DNA from: Lentibacillus sp. CBA3610
GTDB lineage: Bacteria > Bacillota > Bacilli > Bacillales > Amphibacillaceae
NCBI RefSeq assembly: GCF_013373365.1
Contig: NZ_CP035925.1
Coordinates: forward strand, 558,001 to 622,000
Reading direction: 5' to 3'
Length of the DNA stretch: 64,000 bases
Program-made: the position numbers and the translations under genes
Shown: piece by piece, positions 55,716-64,000 of the stretch
How the letters are laid out: each line of letters begins with the position of its first letter
How positions within the stretch are numbered: the stretch's first letter is position 1
The notes under the pieces: model-generated
The model's input: the letters and a program-made list of their open reading frames with translations, nothing else
Databases searched by the model: none
What the model was told of the DNA's origin: nothing

Positions 55716-56921
55716 CATGATCGACTAACTTATCCGAACAGCAAAATCAGATCAGGGAAAATGACACATTGTTTGCTGCAAATGAAATCCGACCGATCGC
55801 CATGGAGGCTGACAAAACTGGAAAGGTTCCTGGACGATTGGCTTGAAAAAGATAAATAAAATGGCATTACATTTGAACACCATCATCGTTCGGCGGTGGC
55901 GGCGGAAGTTCTAAAAACAGCAAAAAAAGTAAAAAGAAACGTGGAAGGGGAACCGATGGGCGTTTTAGCTACCGAGGAAATGGCCTGGGCGACCCTGCAG
56001 TACAATCTTTACCGGCCGGTCTTGGTGGCCCACCCGTCCATCAGGCGCACGCCGGAGCAAAAGGAGCGGTTTTATCCAATTTCACGCCGGATAAAGCCCG
56101 CTGGGGCGCAATATGCCCTGACTGAACCCGAAGCAGGGTCTGATGCGTCAGCGGTTCGGACAACGGCTGAGAAAGTGGATGGCGTATGTGCTGAATGGTC
56201 AGAAAATATTATCACGAATGGTGCGCGCGCATCTTGTGTCGGTTGGTTTCGCCCACACGGTGGATGCATCGGTTCGGAAAAGCCGGACAGGGCCATTTGT
56301 CGTGGAAAAAGGCAACACCCCGATTTACAGCACCGAACTGTGAAAAAAATGGGCCTCCGCGCCAACGAACGGCGGAACTCGTGTTTGGAGAATTTGCTTC
56401 GTCCCGCAGGAAAATCTGCTTGGCGGTGGAAAGAACTCTAAGAAATCAAGGCGGATCCAAACCATCCGGGCTTCGGTCGCGATGAAAACGTGACAGCACG
56501 CGTCCATCGTTCTGCATGGCCATCGGGTATAGCCCGGGCCGCCTATGAATATACATGTGATATCGTCCGGACGGAATACCCGAAAAGTGGCCGTTTTTTC
56601 CATATGGCTTCGGAAATTTTGGCTGAAGCGGAACAGGATATCACAGCGGCTCGGTTGTTGACGTGGGAGGCGGCATGGAAGGCAGATGCCGGTCAGGAAA
56701 ATGCCAAGGAAGCGGCTATGTGTAAAGCGTATGCCGGACAGATGGCATTGGATGTCTGCTCAAAATGCTTGGAACTTCTCGGTCCGATCGGATTGGACGG
56801 ACATATCGTTGAAAAGTTATACCGTGATGTGAAAGTGTTCGATATTTTTGAAGGGACGAATGAGGTTCAGCACCTTGTCACAGCACGCCGGCAATATGCA
56901 CCATACGGCGTCAGGGTATAA
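55716..56921 (+). pseudogene. Acyl-CoA dehydrogenase 2, decayed
   Basis: Pieces in order are NLSEQQNQIRENDTLFAANE (N-terminus, stopped), MGVLATEEMAWATLQYN, AGAQYALTEPEAGSDASAVR (FAD/substrate region), then from 56490 RAAYEYTCDIVRTEYPKSGR, AARLLTWEAAWKADAG and VFDIFEGTNEVQHLVTARRQ (C-terminus). Several shifts and stops separate them. The second half is in better condition than the first. Confidence 0.8.
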
Positions 56922-57119
56922 AGAATTGGCTTTCAGGCGCACGGTTGCCGAATGTTACCGTACCGACTGCATGTGGCTGAATATAACAAAAGTGTTCTGC
57001 CGGAAGCATCCGATCGATTATAAAAGCTTTCCGATATCAATCGGCAACCGACTGATCCGGATACTGAGCCACAACAAAATTCCCCATTATAACTGAACAA
57101 AAAGAAGAGGTGAGACAAC

Positions 57120-57917
57120 ATGCCCTATGAAACGATAGCAATCGAAAAACGAAATAAAGGCATTGCCTGGCTGACGATTGATAATCCGCCGGCAAATGCC
57201 ATCAATGAAACACTTATGCAGGATTTGGAAGCAGCAGCGGATGAGCTGACAGCGGACAAATCGGTTCGTGTCGTTGTAATCGCTTCAAATCATAAAAAAA
57301 CGTTTGTTGCCGGCTTGGATTTAAAAAATGCCATGTCACCGAGCACTGATCATGGCGATGACGACAATATGATAGCCAAGGAAAGTGCCCGGATGCAGGC
57401 GTGTTTTCAAAAATTTGCCGAAATGCCAAAACCGGTCATCGCGGCTATTAACGGTTATGCGCTTGGCGGTGGTTGTGAGCTGGCACTTGCATGTGATTTT
57501 CGCATCATGGGCAAAGGAAAAATCGGTCTGACGGAAGTGTCACTCGGACTTATTCCAGGTGCGGGTGGCACTCAACGCATGACCAAGCTCCTGGGCCGTG
57601 CGAAAGCGGTGGAATTGATTTTTGGCGCCAAACGACTGAAAGCCGAGGAAGCAGAGGCGGTGGGGCTTATCCACCGGCAAGTTGATCCGGAAAATATGGA
57701 GGCGAATACAACGGCGTTTGCCGAGGAGCTGGCGGAAGGGGCCGTCCATGCGATGGGGCTGGCCAAACGGGCGATCAATGCGGCAGAAGGCTCACTGGCA
57801 GAAGGACTTGAAATTGAAGCCAATGCTTTTAGTGAGACGTTCGAAACCGACGAACCGGGAATTGGTCTGGCCGCCTTTTTTCAAAAAGAAAAACCGAAAT
57901 TTTTGAATGATTCATAA
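57120..57917 (+). CDS. Enoyl-CoA hydratase/isomerase family protein
   Basis: A 265-residue crotonase: NPPANAINETLMQDL, KTFVAGLDLKNA (oxyanion hole), AAINGYALGGGCELALACDF and EVSLGLIPGAGGTQRMTKLL (catalytic Glu region). It hydrates trans-2-enoyl-CoA in beta-oxidation. AGAGGTGAG precedes the ATG. It is the first intact gene after the wrecked dehydrogenases. Confidence 0.92.
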   Translation: MPYETIAIEKRNKGIAWLTIDNPPANAINETLMQDLEAAADELTADKSVRVVVIASNHKKTFVAGLDLKNAMSPSTDHGDDDNMIAKESARMQACFQKFAEMPKPVIAAINGYALGGGCELALACDFRIMGKGKIGLTEVSLGLIPGAGGTQRMTKLLGRAKAVELIFGAKRLKAEEAEAVGLIHRQVDPENMEANTTAFAEELAEGAVHAMGLAKRAINAAEGSLAEGLEIEANAFSETFETDEPGIGLAAFFQKEKPKFLNDS

Positions 57918-57997
57918 CGGCTGACGTATGTCAGAGTGACAACAGCAATCGTCATCGGTTACTAGAAACATAGTCTTTACAAAAAAGGTGGGATAAG

Positions 57998-58840
57998 ATG
58001 TCTTCATGGAATGACTTATTGGAAGGAAAAGTGGCTGTCGTGACCGGGGCTTCCCGGGGCATTGGCCGCCAGGATGCACTAACGCTTGCCGAAGCTGGAG
58101 CGGATGTCGTGATTACCGATATTTTAATCGAATCAGATGAAGAAAATGAACAGGCGGCGGAAAAATACGGACCGATTGCTCAAGTGATGCAAAGTACGGA
58201 TGTGATGTATGCGGAAAAAACGGCCAAAGAGATTCAGGATATGGGTCGTCGGTCATTTGCGATAAAAATGGATGTGACCGACCGCGATCAGGTGCGTGAC
58301 GTATTTGCTAAAGTGATTAAGGAATTCGGCAAGATTGATATTCTTATCAACAATGCCGGAACACTTGACCACGTGTCGCAACTGGAAAATCAGAACGATG
58401 AATTCTGGGACCGGGACCTGAACGTCAACCTGAGCGGCACTTACAATTGTACAAAGGCGGTCTGGCCGTACATGAAAGAACAGGGTGACGGGCGGATTAT
58501 CAATATGTCGTCGGTCGCCGGAACATTGGGCGGTTTTGGCCAGGCGAGCTATTCAGCGACAAAAGGCGGTATTCTCAGTTTCACAAAAAGTATGGCGCTG
58601 GAAGGTGCACGGCACGGAATTAATGTCAATGCGATTGTACCGGGCATCATCGGGACGGAAGCTTTCAACATGGGTAACGCCAAAATGAATGAGCGGATGA
58701 AGGAGCGAACGGCTTTTAAGCAACCGGGCGAGCCCGAAGATATTGCCAATGCGATTACGTTTCTCGTATCCGACAAGGCCAAGTACATTACCGGTGTCGG
58801 CCTTAACGTCACGGGTGGTATCGAATTATTTACTTTTTAG
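57998..58840 (+). CDS. Short-chain dehydrogenase/reductase
   Basis: A 280-residue classical SDR: VAVVTGASRGIGRQDA (cofactor site), ILINNAGTLD, INMSSVAGTLGG (catalytic Ser) and YSATKGGILSFTK (Tyr/Lys). An insertion near residues 45-75 (SDEENEQAAEKYGPIAQ) is unusual. In this cluster it probably oxidises a 3-hydroxyacyl-CoA. AAAGGTGGG precedes the ATG; the thiolase gene follows 18 bases later. Confidence 0.9.
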   Translation: MSSWNDLLEGKVAVVTGASRGIGRQDALTLAEAGADVVITDILIESDEENEQAAEKYGPIAQVMQSTDVMYAEKTAKEIQDMGRRSFAIKMDVTDRDQVRDVFAKVIKEFGKIDILINNAGTLDHVSQLENQNDEFWDRDLNVNLSGTYNCTKAVWPYMKEQGDGRIINMSSVAGTLGGFGQASYSATKGGILSFTKSMALEGARHGINVNAIVPGIIGTEAFNMGNAKMNERMKERTAFKQPGEPEDIANAITFLVSDKAKYITGVGLNVTGGIELFTF

Positions 58841-58858
58841 AAGAAAGGAGGAACAACG

Positions 58859-59989
58859 ATGTCTGAAGTCGTTATAGTTGATGCGGTACGGACAGCAACA
58901 GGAAAACGGAAAGGCGCTTTTGCGGGTACGCATCCAGTTGATATACTGACACCGGTTTTGAAAGCGCTTGTTGAACGAAACAACATTGAGCCGGAAGCCA
59001 TTGAAGATGTTGTAACAGGTAATGTAACGATGACTGACGAACAGGGTGGAAATATTGGGCGAATGGCCGTTCTTGGAGCCGGTTTTCCTGTAGAAGTCCC
59101 TGCATTTTCCCTGAACCGGATGTGCGGATCCAGTCAGCAGGCGCTCCATAATGCTTCACAGGCGATACTTGCGGGTGACATGGATATTGCGATTGCCTGC
59201 GGGGTGGAAAATATGACGCGGGTGCCGATGGGAAGTGACATGGGCAGTTTCAGCGATGATGTAGTGGATCGCTACAACATTGTGCCTCAGGGATTCTCTG
59301 CGGAAATGATTGCCGATAAATGGAATCTTGAACGCGAAGAGCTGGATGCGTTTTCTTTGGAAAGCCACCAACGTGCAGCTGAAGCAGCTGATAATGGCAG
59401 GTTCGACAGGGAAATTTTACCCGTTACCATAAACGATGAAACATTCCAGCATGATGAAGGGATACGCCGGAATACATCCATGGAAAAACTGGCAGGCCTT
59501 ACACCTTCTTTTCAGCCGGATGATGGGGTGGTTACCGCGGGCAATTCCAGTCAGATGAGCGACGGGTCAGCAGGGCTTCTCCTCATGTCCCGGGAAAAAG
59601 CGGAGGAACTGGGAGTAAAGCCGCGTGCCCGGGTAACTGCCCGAAGCGTTGTCGGTGAAGATCCGGTTATGATGCTCACTGGGGTTATTCCGGCCACGCG
59701 GAAAGTACTTAAAAAAGCAGGACTGAAGCTGGATGATATCGACAGCATCGAAATCAATGAAGCTTTTGCCTCAGTCGTAAAAGCATGGGAAAAAGAGCTT
59801 GAACCTGACATGGCAAAAGTGAACCCACGTGGCGGGGCAATTGCGCTCGGACACCCGCTTGGCGCGAGCGGAGCACGACTTACGACCACCTTGCTCCACG
59901 GATTGGAAGATACCGGCGGCAAGTACGGGCTGCAAGTTATGTGCATCGGCTTTGGAATGGCGACAGCAACGATTATCGAATGCCTGTAG
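58859..59989 (+). CDS. Acetyl-CoA acyltransferase (thiolase)
   Basis: A 376-residue thiolase with the active Cys in LNRMCGSSQQALHNA, the His in GGAIALGHPLGASGARLTT and the second Cys in VMCIGFGMATATI. It cleaves 3-ketoacyl-CoA with CoA, or runs the reverse condensation. The C-terminal motif has CIGFGMA in place of the common CxGxG, still carrying the Cys. GAAAGGAGG precedes the ATG; it is cotranscribed with the SDR gene. Confidence 0.93.
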   Translation: MSEVVIVDAVRTATGKRKGAFAGTHPVDILTPVLKALVERNNIEPEAIEDVVTGNVTMTDEQGGNIGRMAVLGAGFPVEVPAFSLNRMCGSSQQALHNASQAILAGDMDIAIACGVENMTRVPMGSDMGSFSDDVVDRYNIVPQGFSAEMIADKWNLEREELDAFSLESHQRAAEAADNGRFDREILPVTINDETFQHDEGIRRNTSMEKLAGLTPSFQPDDGVVTAGNSSQMSDGSAGLLLMSREKAEELGVKPRARVTARSVVGEDPVMMLTGVIPATRKVLKKAGLKLDDIDSIEINEAFASVVKAWEKELEPDMAKVNPRGGAIALGHPLGASGARLTTTLLHGLEDTGGKYGLQVMCIGFGMATATIIECL

Positions 59990-60052
59990 CACCGGGCAGC
60001 CGTACGCTTTGGAAATGAATCAAGCAGTTTTTAAAATGTAGGAGGGATTTTC

Positions 60053-60403
60053 ATGGCGGATGTTGTTAAGCCCAATTCAGTTGAAGTGTTTGAGATGATT
60101 GATGCAGCGCTCAAGTATGGTCCATCAGCAACGGAGGGGAAGGAGGGTGTGTATCAGTTCAATTTGCAGGGAGATGACCGCGGCACATTTCAGATAATCA
60201 TCGATGAAGAGGGTCCGCGTGCGGTTGAAGGGGCGAAAGCAGATCCGCAGTGCACGCTGGAAATTAGTACGGATGATTTCCGTAATATGGTTGGCGGTAC
60301 CTTGAATCCGACATCAGCCTTTATGGGCGGCAAACTTAAAATTAAAGGCAACATGGGGCTGGTGCTGAAACTGCAGACGGTGCTTAATTCGTTTTCGTTT
60401 TAG
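60053..60403 (+). CDS. SCP2 sterol-binding domain protein 2
   Basis: A 116-residue SCP2 domain, paralogous to the one at 53978-54322: EGVYQFNLQGDDRGTFQIII, PQCTLEISTDDFRNMVGGTL and TSAFMGGKLKIKGNMGLVLK. It probably binds acyl chains or acyl-CoA. GGAGG precedes the ATG. Confidence 0.9.
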   Translation: MADVVKPNSVEVFEMIDAALKYGPSATEGKEGVYQFNLQGDDRGTFQIIIDEEGPRAVEGAKADPQCTLEISTDDFRNMVGGTLNPTSAFMGGKLKIKGNMGLVLKLQTVLNSFSF

Positions 60404-60496
60404 GATTGAGAACTAAAAAGGAGGAAAGCACCAATGAAAAATGAAAGGCTGGGGATAAGCGAATGATGAGATATGAACGATTCGGGAGGTTTTCTG

Positions 60497-62347
60497 ATGA
60501 AACCGAATAATCTTGTGGAAATGCTTCATCGGACGGTGGAGCGGTTTCCGGATAAAAATGTGTTTATGTGGAAGGAAAAGGGCACGTATCAGCACATGAC
60601 GTACGTGGAATTTTGGGAAAAGATATTCTGTGCAGCATCAGGTTTGGCTCAGCTTGGAATTGGTATGGGCGATAAAGTGGCCATTATATCCAACAGCAAC
60701 CCGATGTGGGGGACGACCGACTTTGCCGCGGCAAGCATCGGGGCGGTCAGTGTGCCGGTGTACCCAACGCTTCCGGCTGATCAGGTTGCCTATACACTGA
60801 AAAACGGCGATGTTCGGGTGGCGGTAGTTGAAGACAAAGAGCAGTATGAAAAAGTAAAGGCCGGCGATGCCGAGCTAGAAGCAATTGTTATGATGTATCC
60901 CGGTGAAAGTCAAGAAAGAGCGGAGGAGAACTTTTCATTTTCCGAACTGGAAGCCATGGGTAAAGAACATCCACTCGAGGATTGGGAAGATACATGGCGT
61001 GCATTCGGTCGCGATCAGCTGGCCACGATTATCCATACGTCCGGCACAACGGGAAATCCAAAAGGCGTTATGCTGACACACGGCAATTTTCTTTCCAACG
61101 TGGAAGCGGTACAGTTTTGGCTGATCGAGTTGCTGCCTGATGATTTAACTTTATCATACCTGCCGCTTTCCCACGTATTTGAACGGATGGCAGGTCATTA
61201 TATGCCGTTGTCTGTCGGAACTACGATTGCTTACGCGGAAAGCATTAATACGATACAAGAAAACCTGGTTGAAGTCCGGCCGACAGTCTTAACAAGTGTC
61301 CCAAGGCTTTTTGAAAAAGTGTATGCCATGGTCTGGGATGAAATCAATCAGGGAACAGCGATAAAGCAAAAGATTTTCAAATGGGCGGTATCCGTCGGTG
61401 AAGAACGTTATGAGCATTACCTCAATGCAAGGACGGATGAAATGATCAAGCAAACCGCCATGCCGAAAGATTTATTCCGCAAATGGAAGTGGGCCGACCG
61501 CCTTGTATTTCAAAAGGTAAAGGAAAAACTTGGCGGCAGACTGCGCGGAATGGTATCCGGCGGTGGAACACTCAATCCTGAATTGGCACGGTTTTTCTGG
61601 GCGATTGATCTCCCGCTTCTGGAAGGATACGGTTTGACGGAGACTTCGCCGGTCGTTACAACCAATCCAATGACCCACGCCAAAGCCGGAACCGTCGGAA
61701 GAGTATTGCCCAACCTCGATGTCAAAACGGCTGATGACGGTGAAGTACTTGTCCGCGGGCCGAGTATTATGAAGGGCTATTACAAGAATCCGGAAGCAAC
61801 AGAAAAGGATTTTGACGGGGACTGGTTCAAGACGGGCGACATCGGGCGTCTTGACGAGGAAGGCTATTTAAAAATCATTGACCGCAAAAAGCGTCTTCTT
61901 GTATTATCAACCGGAAAGAACGTTGCGCCGCAGCCGATTGAAAATGCAATCAGTGAGAGTATGTATATTAGTAATGCGGTTATATTCGGTGAAAAACAAA
62001 AATATGTGATCTGCCTTGTGAATCCGGATTTCGAAAACCTTATCCCCTGGGCCAAACGACAGGGAATTGAGACGGATTCAACTGAAGAAATCTGCCGTTA
62101 TCATCATGTTAAAGAATTGATTGAACGTAGGGTGGAACAGCATAGCGAGGGGGTTGCCAGCTTTGAAAAACCGAAAAAGGTGGTCATTGCCGGTAAGGAA
62201 TGGACGGTTGATGACGGGGAACTGACCCCGAAATTATCGCTCAGGCTGAATGTCATTAAAGAAAAGTACAGAGAGTTGATTGAAGAGACCTATGGTGAGG
62301 ACTTTGTGGATGACCGAAAAGAGACTGTAACGGCCGGGGATGGATAA
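60497..62347 (+). CDS. Long-chain acyl-CoA synthetase (AMP-forming)
   Basis: A protein of about 616 residues with the AMP-binding P-loop IIHTSGTTGNPKGVMLTHGN, the FACS-type GYGLTETSPVVTTN, and FKTGDIGRLDEEGYLKIIDR then KRLLVLSTGKNVAPQPIENA. It activates fatty acids to acyl-CoA for the pathway upstream. I choose the ATG at 60497 with GGGAGG seven bases before it; an ATG at 60473 is less likely. Full length for the family. Confidence 0.93.
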   Translation: MKPNNLVEMLHRTVERFPDKNVFMWKEKGTYQHMTYVEFWEKIFCAASGLAQLGIGMGDKVAIISNSNPMWGTTDFAAASIGAVSVPVYPTLPADQVAYTLKNGDVRVAVVEDKEQYEKVKAGDAELEAIVMMYPGESQERAEENFSFSELEAMGKEHPLEDWEDTWRAFGRDQLATIIHTSGTTGNPKGVMLTHGNFLSNVEAVQFWLIELLPDDLTLSYLPLSHVFERMAGHYMPLSVGTTIAYAESINTIQENLVEVRPTVLTSVPRLFEKVYAMVWDEINQGTAIKQKIFKWAVSVGEERYEHYLNARTDEMIKQTAMPKDLFRKWKWADRLVFQKVKEKLGGRLRGMVSGGGTLNPELARFFWAIDLPLLEGYGLTETSPVVTTNPMTHAKAGTVGRVLPNLDVKTADDGEVLVRGPSIMKGYYKNPEATEKDFDGDWFKTGDIGRLDEEGYLKIIDRKKRLLVLSTGKNVAPQPIENAISESMYISNAVIFGEKQKYVICLVNPDFENLIPWAKRQGIETDSTEEICRYHHVKELIERRVEQHSEGVASFEKPKKVVIAGKEWTVDDGELTPKLSLRLNVIKEKYRELIEETYGEDFVDDRKETVTAGDG

Positions 62348-62414
62348 AACAACAGCAGAATCATTTCTCATTATTCATAATATCGTCGTTTGCGGCTTCT
62401 CGCTGGCAAAAAAC

Positions 62415-62449
62415 AAGGAGCATGCGTCATCTGAACAGACGTGCTCCTT
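62415..62449 (+). terminator. Terminator of the acyl-CoA cluster
   Basis: The arms AAGGAGCA.GCGTC / GACG.TGCTCCTT form a strong stem with a short T run. It separates the cluster from the convergent LuxR gene. Confidence 0.7.
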
Positions 62450-62532
62450 TGTGGTCCGTCAGACTTCCGGTCAAAACCATAAGGGGCATTGCCTTCTAAA
62501 ACCAGCGATATTCGGCTATCAAAGGGTATTTC

Positions 62533-64000
62533 TTATATCATACCCTCCCGGATAGCCCTGGCAACTGCCTCTGTCCGGTTGCGAGCTTTCATTTTTTGCA
62601 TAATGGCAGACACGTAATCGCGGACGGTATACTCGCTCAAATGGAGATTTTCGGCAGCTTCATTTGTTGATGCGCCCTCTGCCATTAGCTTGAGGACGTC
62701 AATTTCCCTTGGCGATAAGTGCACAGTATCTGTTTTTTGTTGTTCGATTTTATCCGATGTGTATTTGGACAACAATTCTCCGGCACTCTGCCCAAAACGG
62801 ATTAAGGCAGAATAGGTTTCCTGCGCCAATTTGAATTGATTGTCCGGTCCTTGGTCAAGGATGGCCGCACCGAGCAATTTATTATCCGATGATGTGAATA
62901 TCGGAGCAATCACAACCGTACGCAATTCAAATTGATTTACATATTGATCGGGAAAACCGATCGCTGCATCTTTGATGTAAATCGGCTGCAAATAACTCAT
63001 ATTCTTTCCGAAAAGGTTCAAAAAGTCCAGGTTATTTTGGATGATCGGCAGGTTGCTGATATCCTCGGTAATATTCTGGATCGCTTCATTATCGAGACGA
63101 TGGCCGTAAAGCCCAAAACCCATCTGGTCATTCATTGAGTAGGAAAAAAGCGCACAGCGATCGAACGGTAAATAGTTAACAAACCCGGCCGTGATATTTT
63201 CGACAGCCTCCTGGTATGTCCGTGATCGCATAATCATTTCATTGAAGAGGATCACAGAATCTTTCCATTCCTGCTCCTGCCGTGCAACTTTCACCATATC
63301 ATGTCCATCCTGAAAAAGCTGCAGTGCATACGTAATAAACGGTATGATGTGGGATGTGTCCTTGTTATCGATACATACGAGCAATGTCGAATCAGCATGG
63401 GGAATCGGAAGTACCTGATATTCCTTTCTGTTGTTCTGTTCCATCTGTCGTAAAAGCAGTTCGGATAATCCAAAAATTGTATTCGCTTTCAAAAAATCAT
63501 TGCCAAGCAATAAGTCCTGATTCAGGTGGTTAAACCATTTTTCGATTGTAAAAGACTCACCTCTTTTAATGGCAATTGCTGTCCATTCAATCGGCAGCTG
63601 ATTGGAAGATACGAGATCCTGTAAAAACGTATCGATGGTAAAATGATTATGATGCGGATGTGTCAAAATCCGCTCACCAATTTTGTCGAAAACGAACTAA
63701 ATTGACTGATGGTCCGTATAAGATTTAGTGGTTGTCGTTTGGACGACTTTATGTACTGCATTTTCCAGCAAGGTAATAATCGATTGATTGATGTCAAGTG
63801 ATACCACCGGCTGGGCAGGCGGTGAAGCCATTTTCCCATTGTTGAAATTGTCCTGAGGATGAAAGAAGTAGTCTGTAAAGAAATTGATGACTCGTTCCAT
63901 ATTTTTGATGGAATGTCTATTTGTTTTTTGCATGTGTGAAAGGAGTTCCTTCCACTCCCGCAAAACAGGTTTTTCATGTTTTTGAATCACGTGAAGGCCA
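62533..64000 (-). pseudogene. GAF/LuxR-type transcriptional regulator with an in-frame amber codon (5' partial)
   Basis: The C-terminal LuxR helix-turn-helix is HLSPREIDVLKLMAEGASTN then EAAENLHLSEYTVRDYVSAI. A GAF-like domain precedes it (about YLPFDRCALFSYSMNDQMGF). At 63697-63699 a TAG interrupts the frame; the same frame runs on upstream (MERVINFFTDYFFHPQDNFN) to the window edge, so the start is outside. Without the TAG the protein would be over 480 residues. It is convergent to the acyl-CoA cluster and may regulate it. Confidence 0.75.

Noticed and set aside
63697..63699. Recoded amber codon (for example pyrrolysine)
   Set aside because: No supporting genes in the window, and many other simple one-base lesions occur here; a nonsense mutation or error is more likely.
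1..64000. tRNA or rRNA genes
   Set aside because: No cloverleaf with TTCGA arm and CCA-type end was found by eye; the GGTTCGA at 3234 belongs to the preQ1 riboswitch.

Overview
The window looks like chromosome from a low-GC, Gram-positive, probably halotolerant Bacillaceae (Lentibacillus/Virgibacillus/Oceanobacillus type). The grounds are strong AAGGAGG-type ribosome binding sites with ATG/TTG/GTG starts, an Spx regulator, a YrrS-like DUF1510 protein, DegV, QueT under a preQ1 riboswitch, DUF3231, DUF3862, DUF1360 and DUF4317 proteins, an SspO-like small protein and short U-tract terminators. This is inference from gene content; no rRNA or tRNA gene was seen.

Layout. 1-5 kb: class A beta-lactamase-like hydrolase (5' end outside the window), DUF1510 protein, cupin (frameshifted), pterin carbinolamine dehydratase, preQ1 riboswitch with queT, degV. 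5-9 kb: small decayed modules (HigA-type antitoxin, transporter and oxidoreductase remnants) and a PIN/HTH toxin-antitoxin pair. 9.4-17.5 kb: a defence and mobile-element island with a Sau3AI-type restriction-modification operon carrying a third gene (EVE-like domain plus PD-(D/E)XK nuclease), an IS30 copy, a free-standing LAGLIDADG protein, a type I HsdR remnant and a broken IS110 element. 18-26 kb: glycerol dehydrogenase, a sigma-factor/DnaD-like pair with a decayed sigma paralogue, an O-methyltransferase, an IS605-type TnpB element and several acetyltransferase genes or fragments. 26-35 kb: three tandem DUF3231 genes, a GMC dehydrogenase/Tat-exported small subunit/TatA operon, and redox genes (MarR, Spx, WrbA). 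36 kb: about 17 tandem copies of a 50-52 bp hairpin-rich repeat. 37-50 kb: surface and regulatory proteins, an Rpn-family nuclease, an alcohol dehydrogenase cut by an IS1182-family element, an MBL-fold hydrolase with a divergent LysR regulator, and a polysaccharide deacetylase. 50-53 kb: TPP riboswitch ahead of an SSS-family symporter, then LrgAB. 54-64 kb: a lipid/acyl-CoA degradation cluster (SCP2, two decayed acyl-CoA dehydrogenases, enoyl-CoA hydratase, SDR, thiolase, second SCP2, acyl-CoA synthetase) closed by a GAF/LuxR regulator on the other strand.

How the genes work together. The methyltransferase, the Sau3AI-like nuclease and the third protein form one restriction operon. The small Tat-signal subunit, the FAD subunit and TatA form one export and assembly unit. 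The 57-62 kb genes give activation, hydration, dehydrogenation and thiolysis of acyl-CoA, but both local dehydrogenase genes are wrecks, so that step must be supplied from elsewhere or the pathway is decaying.

A strong cross-cutting signal is that many otherwise good genes are broken by one base (cupin, HigA-like, PIN toxin, DnaD-like, DUF3231 copy, RhuM, IS30 transposase, amber codon in the LuxR gene). Some are clearly old pseudogenes; others could be sequencing errors. The two cannot be separated from this window alone.
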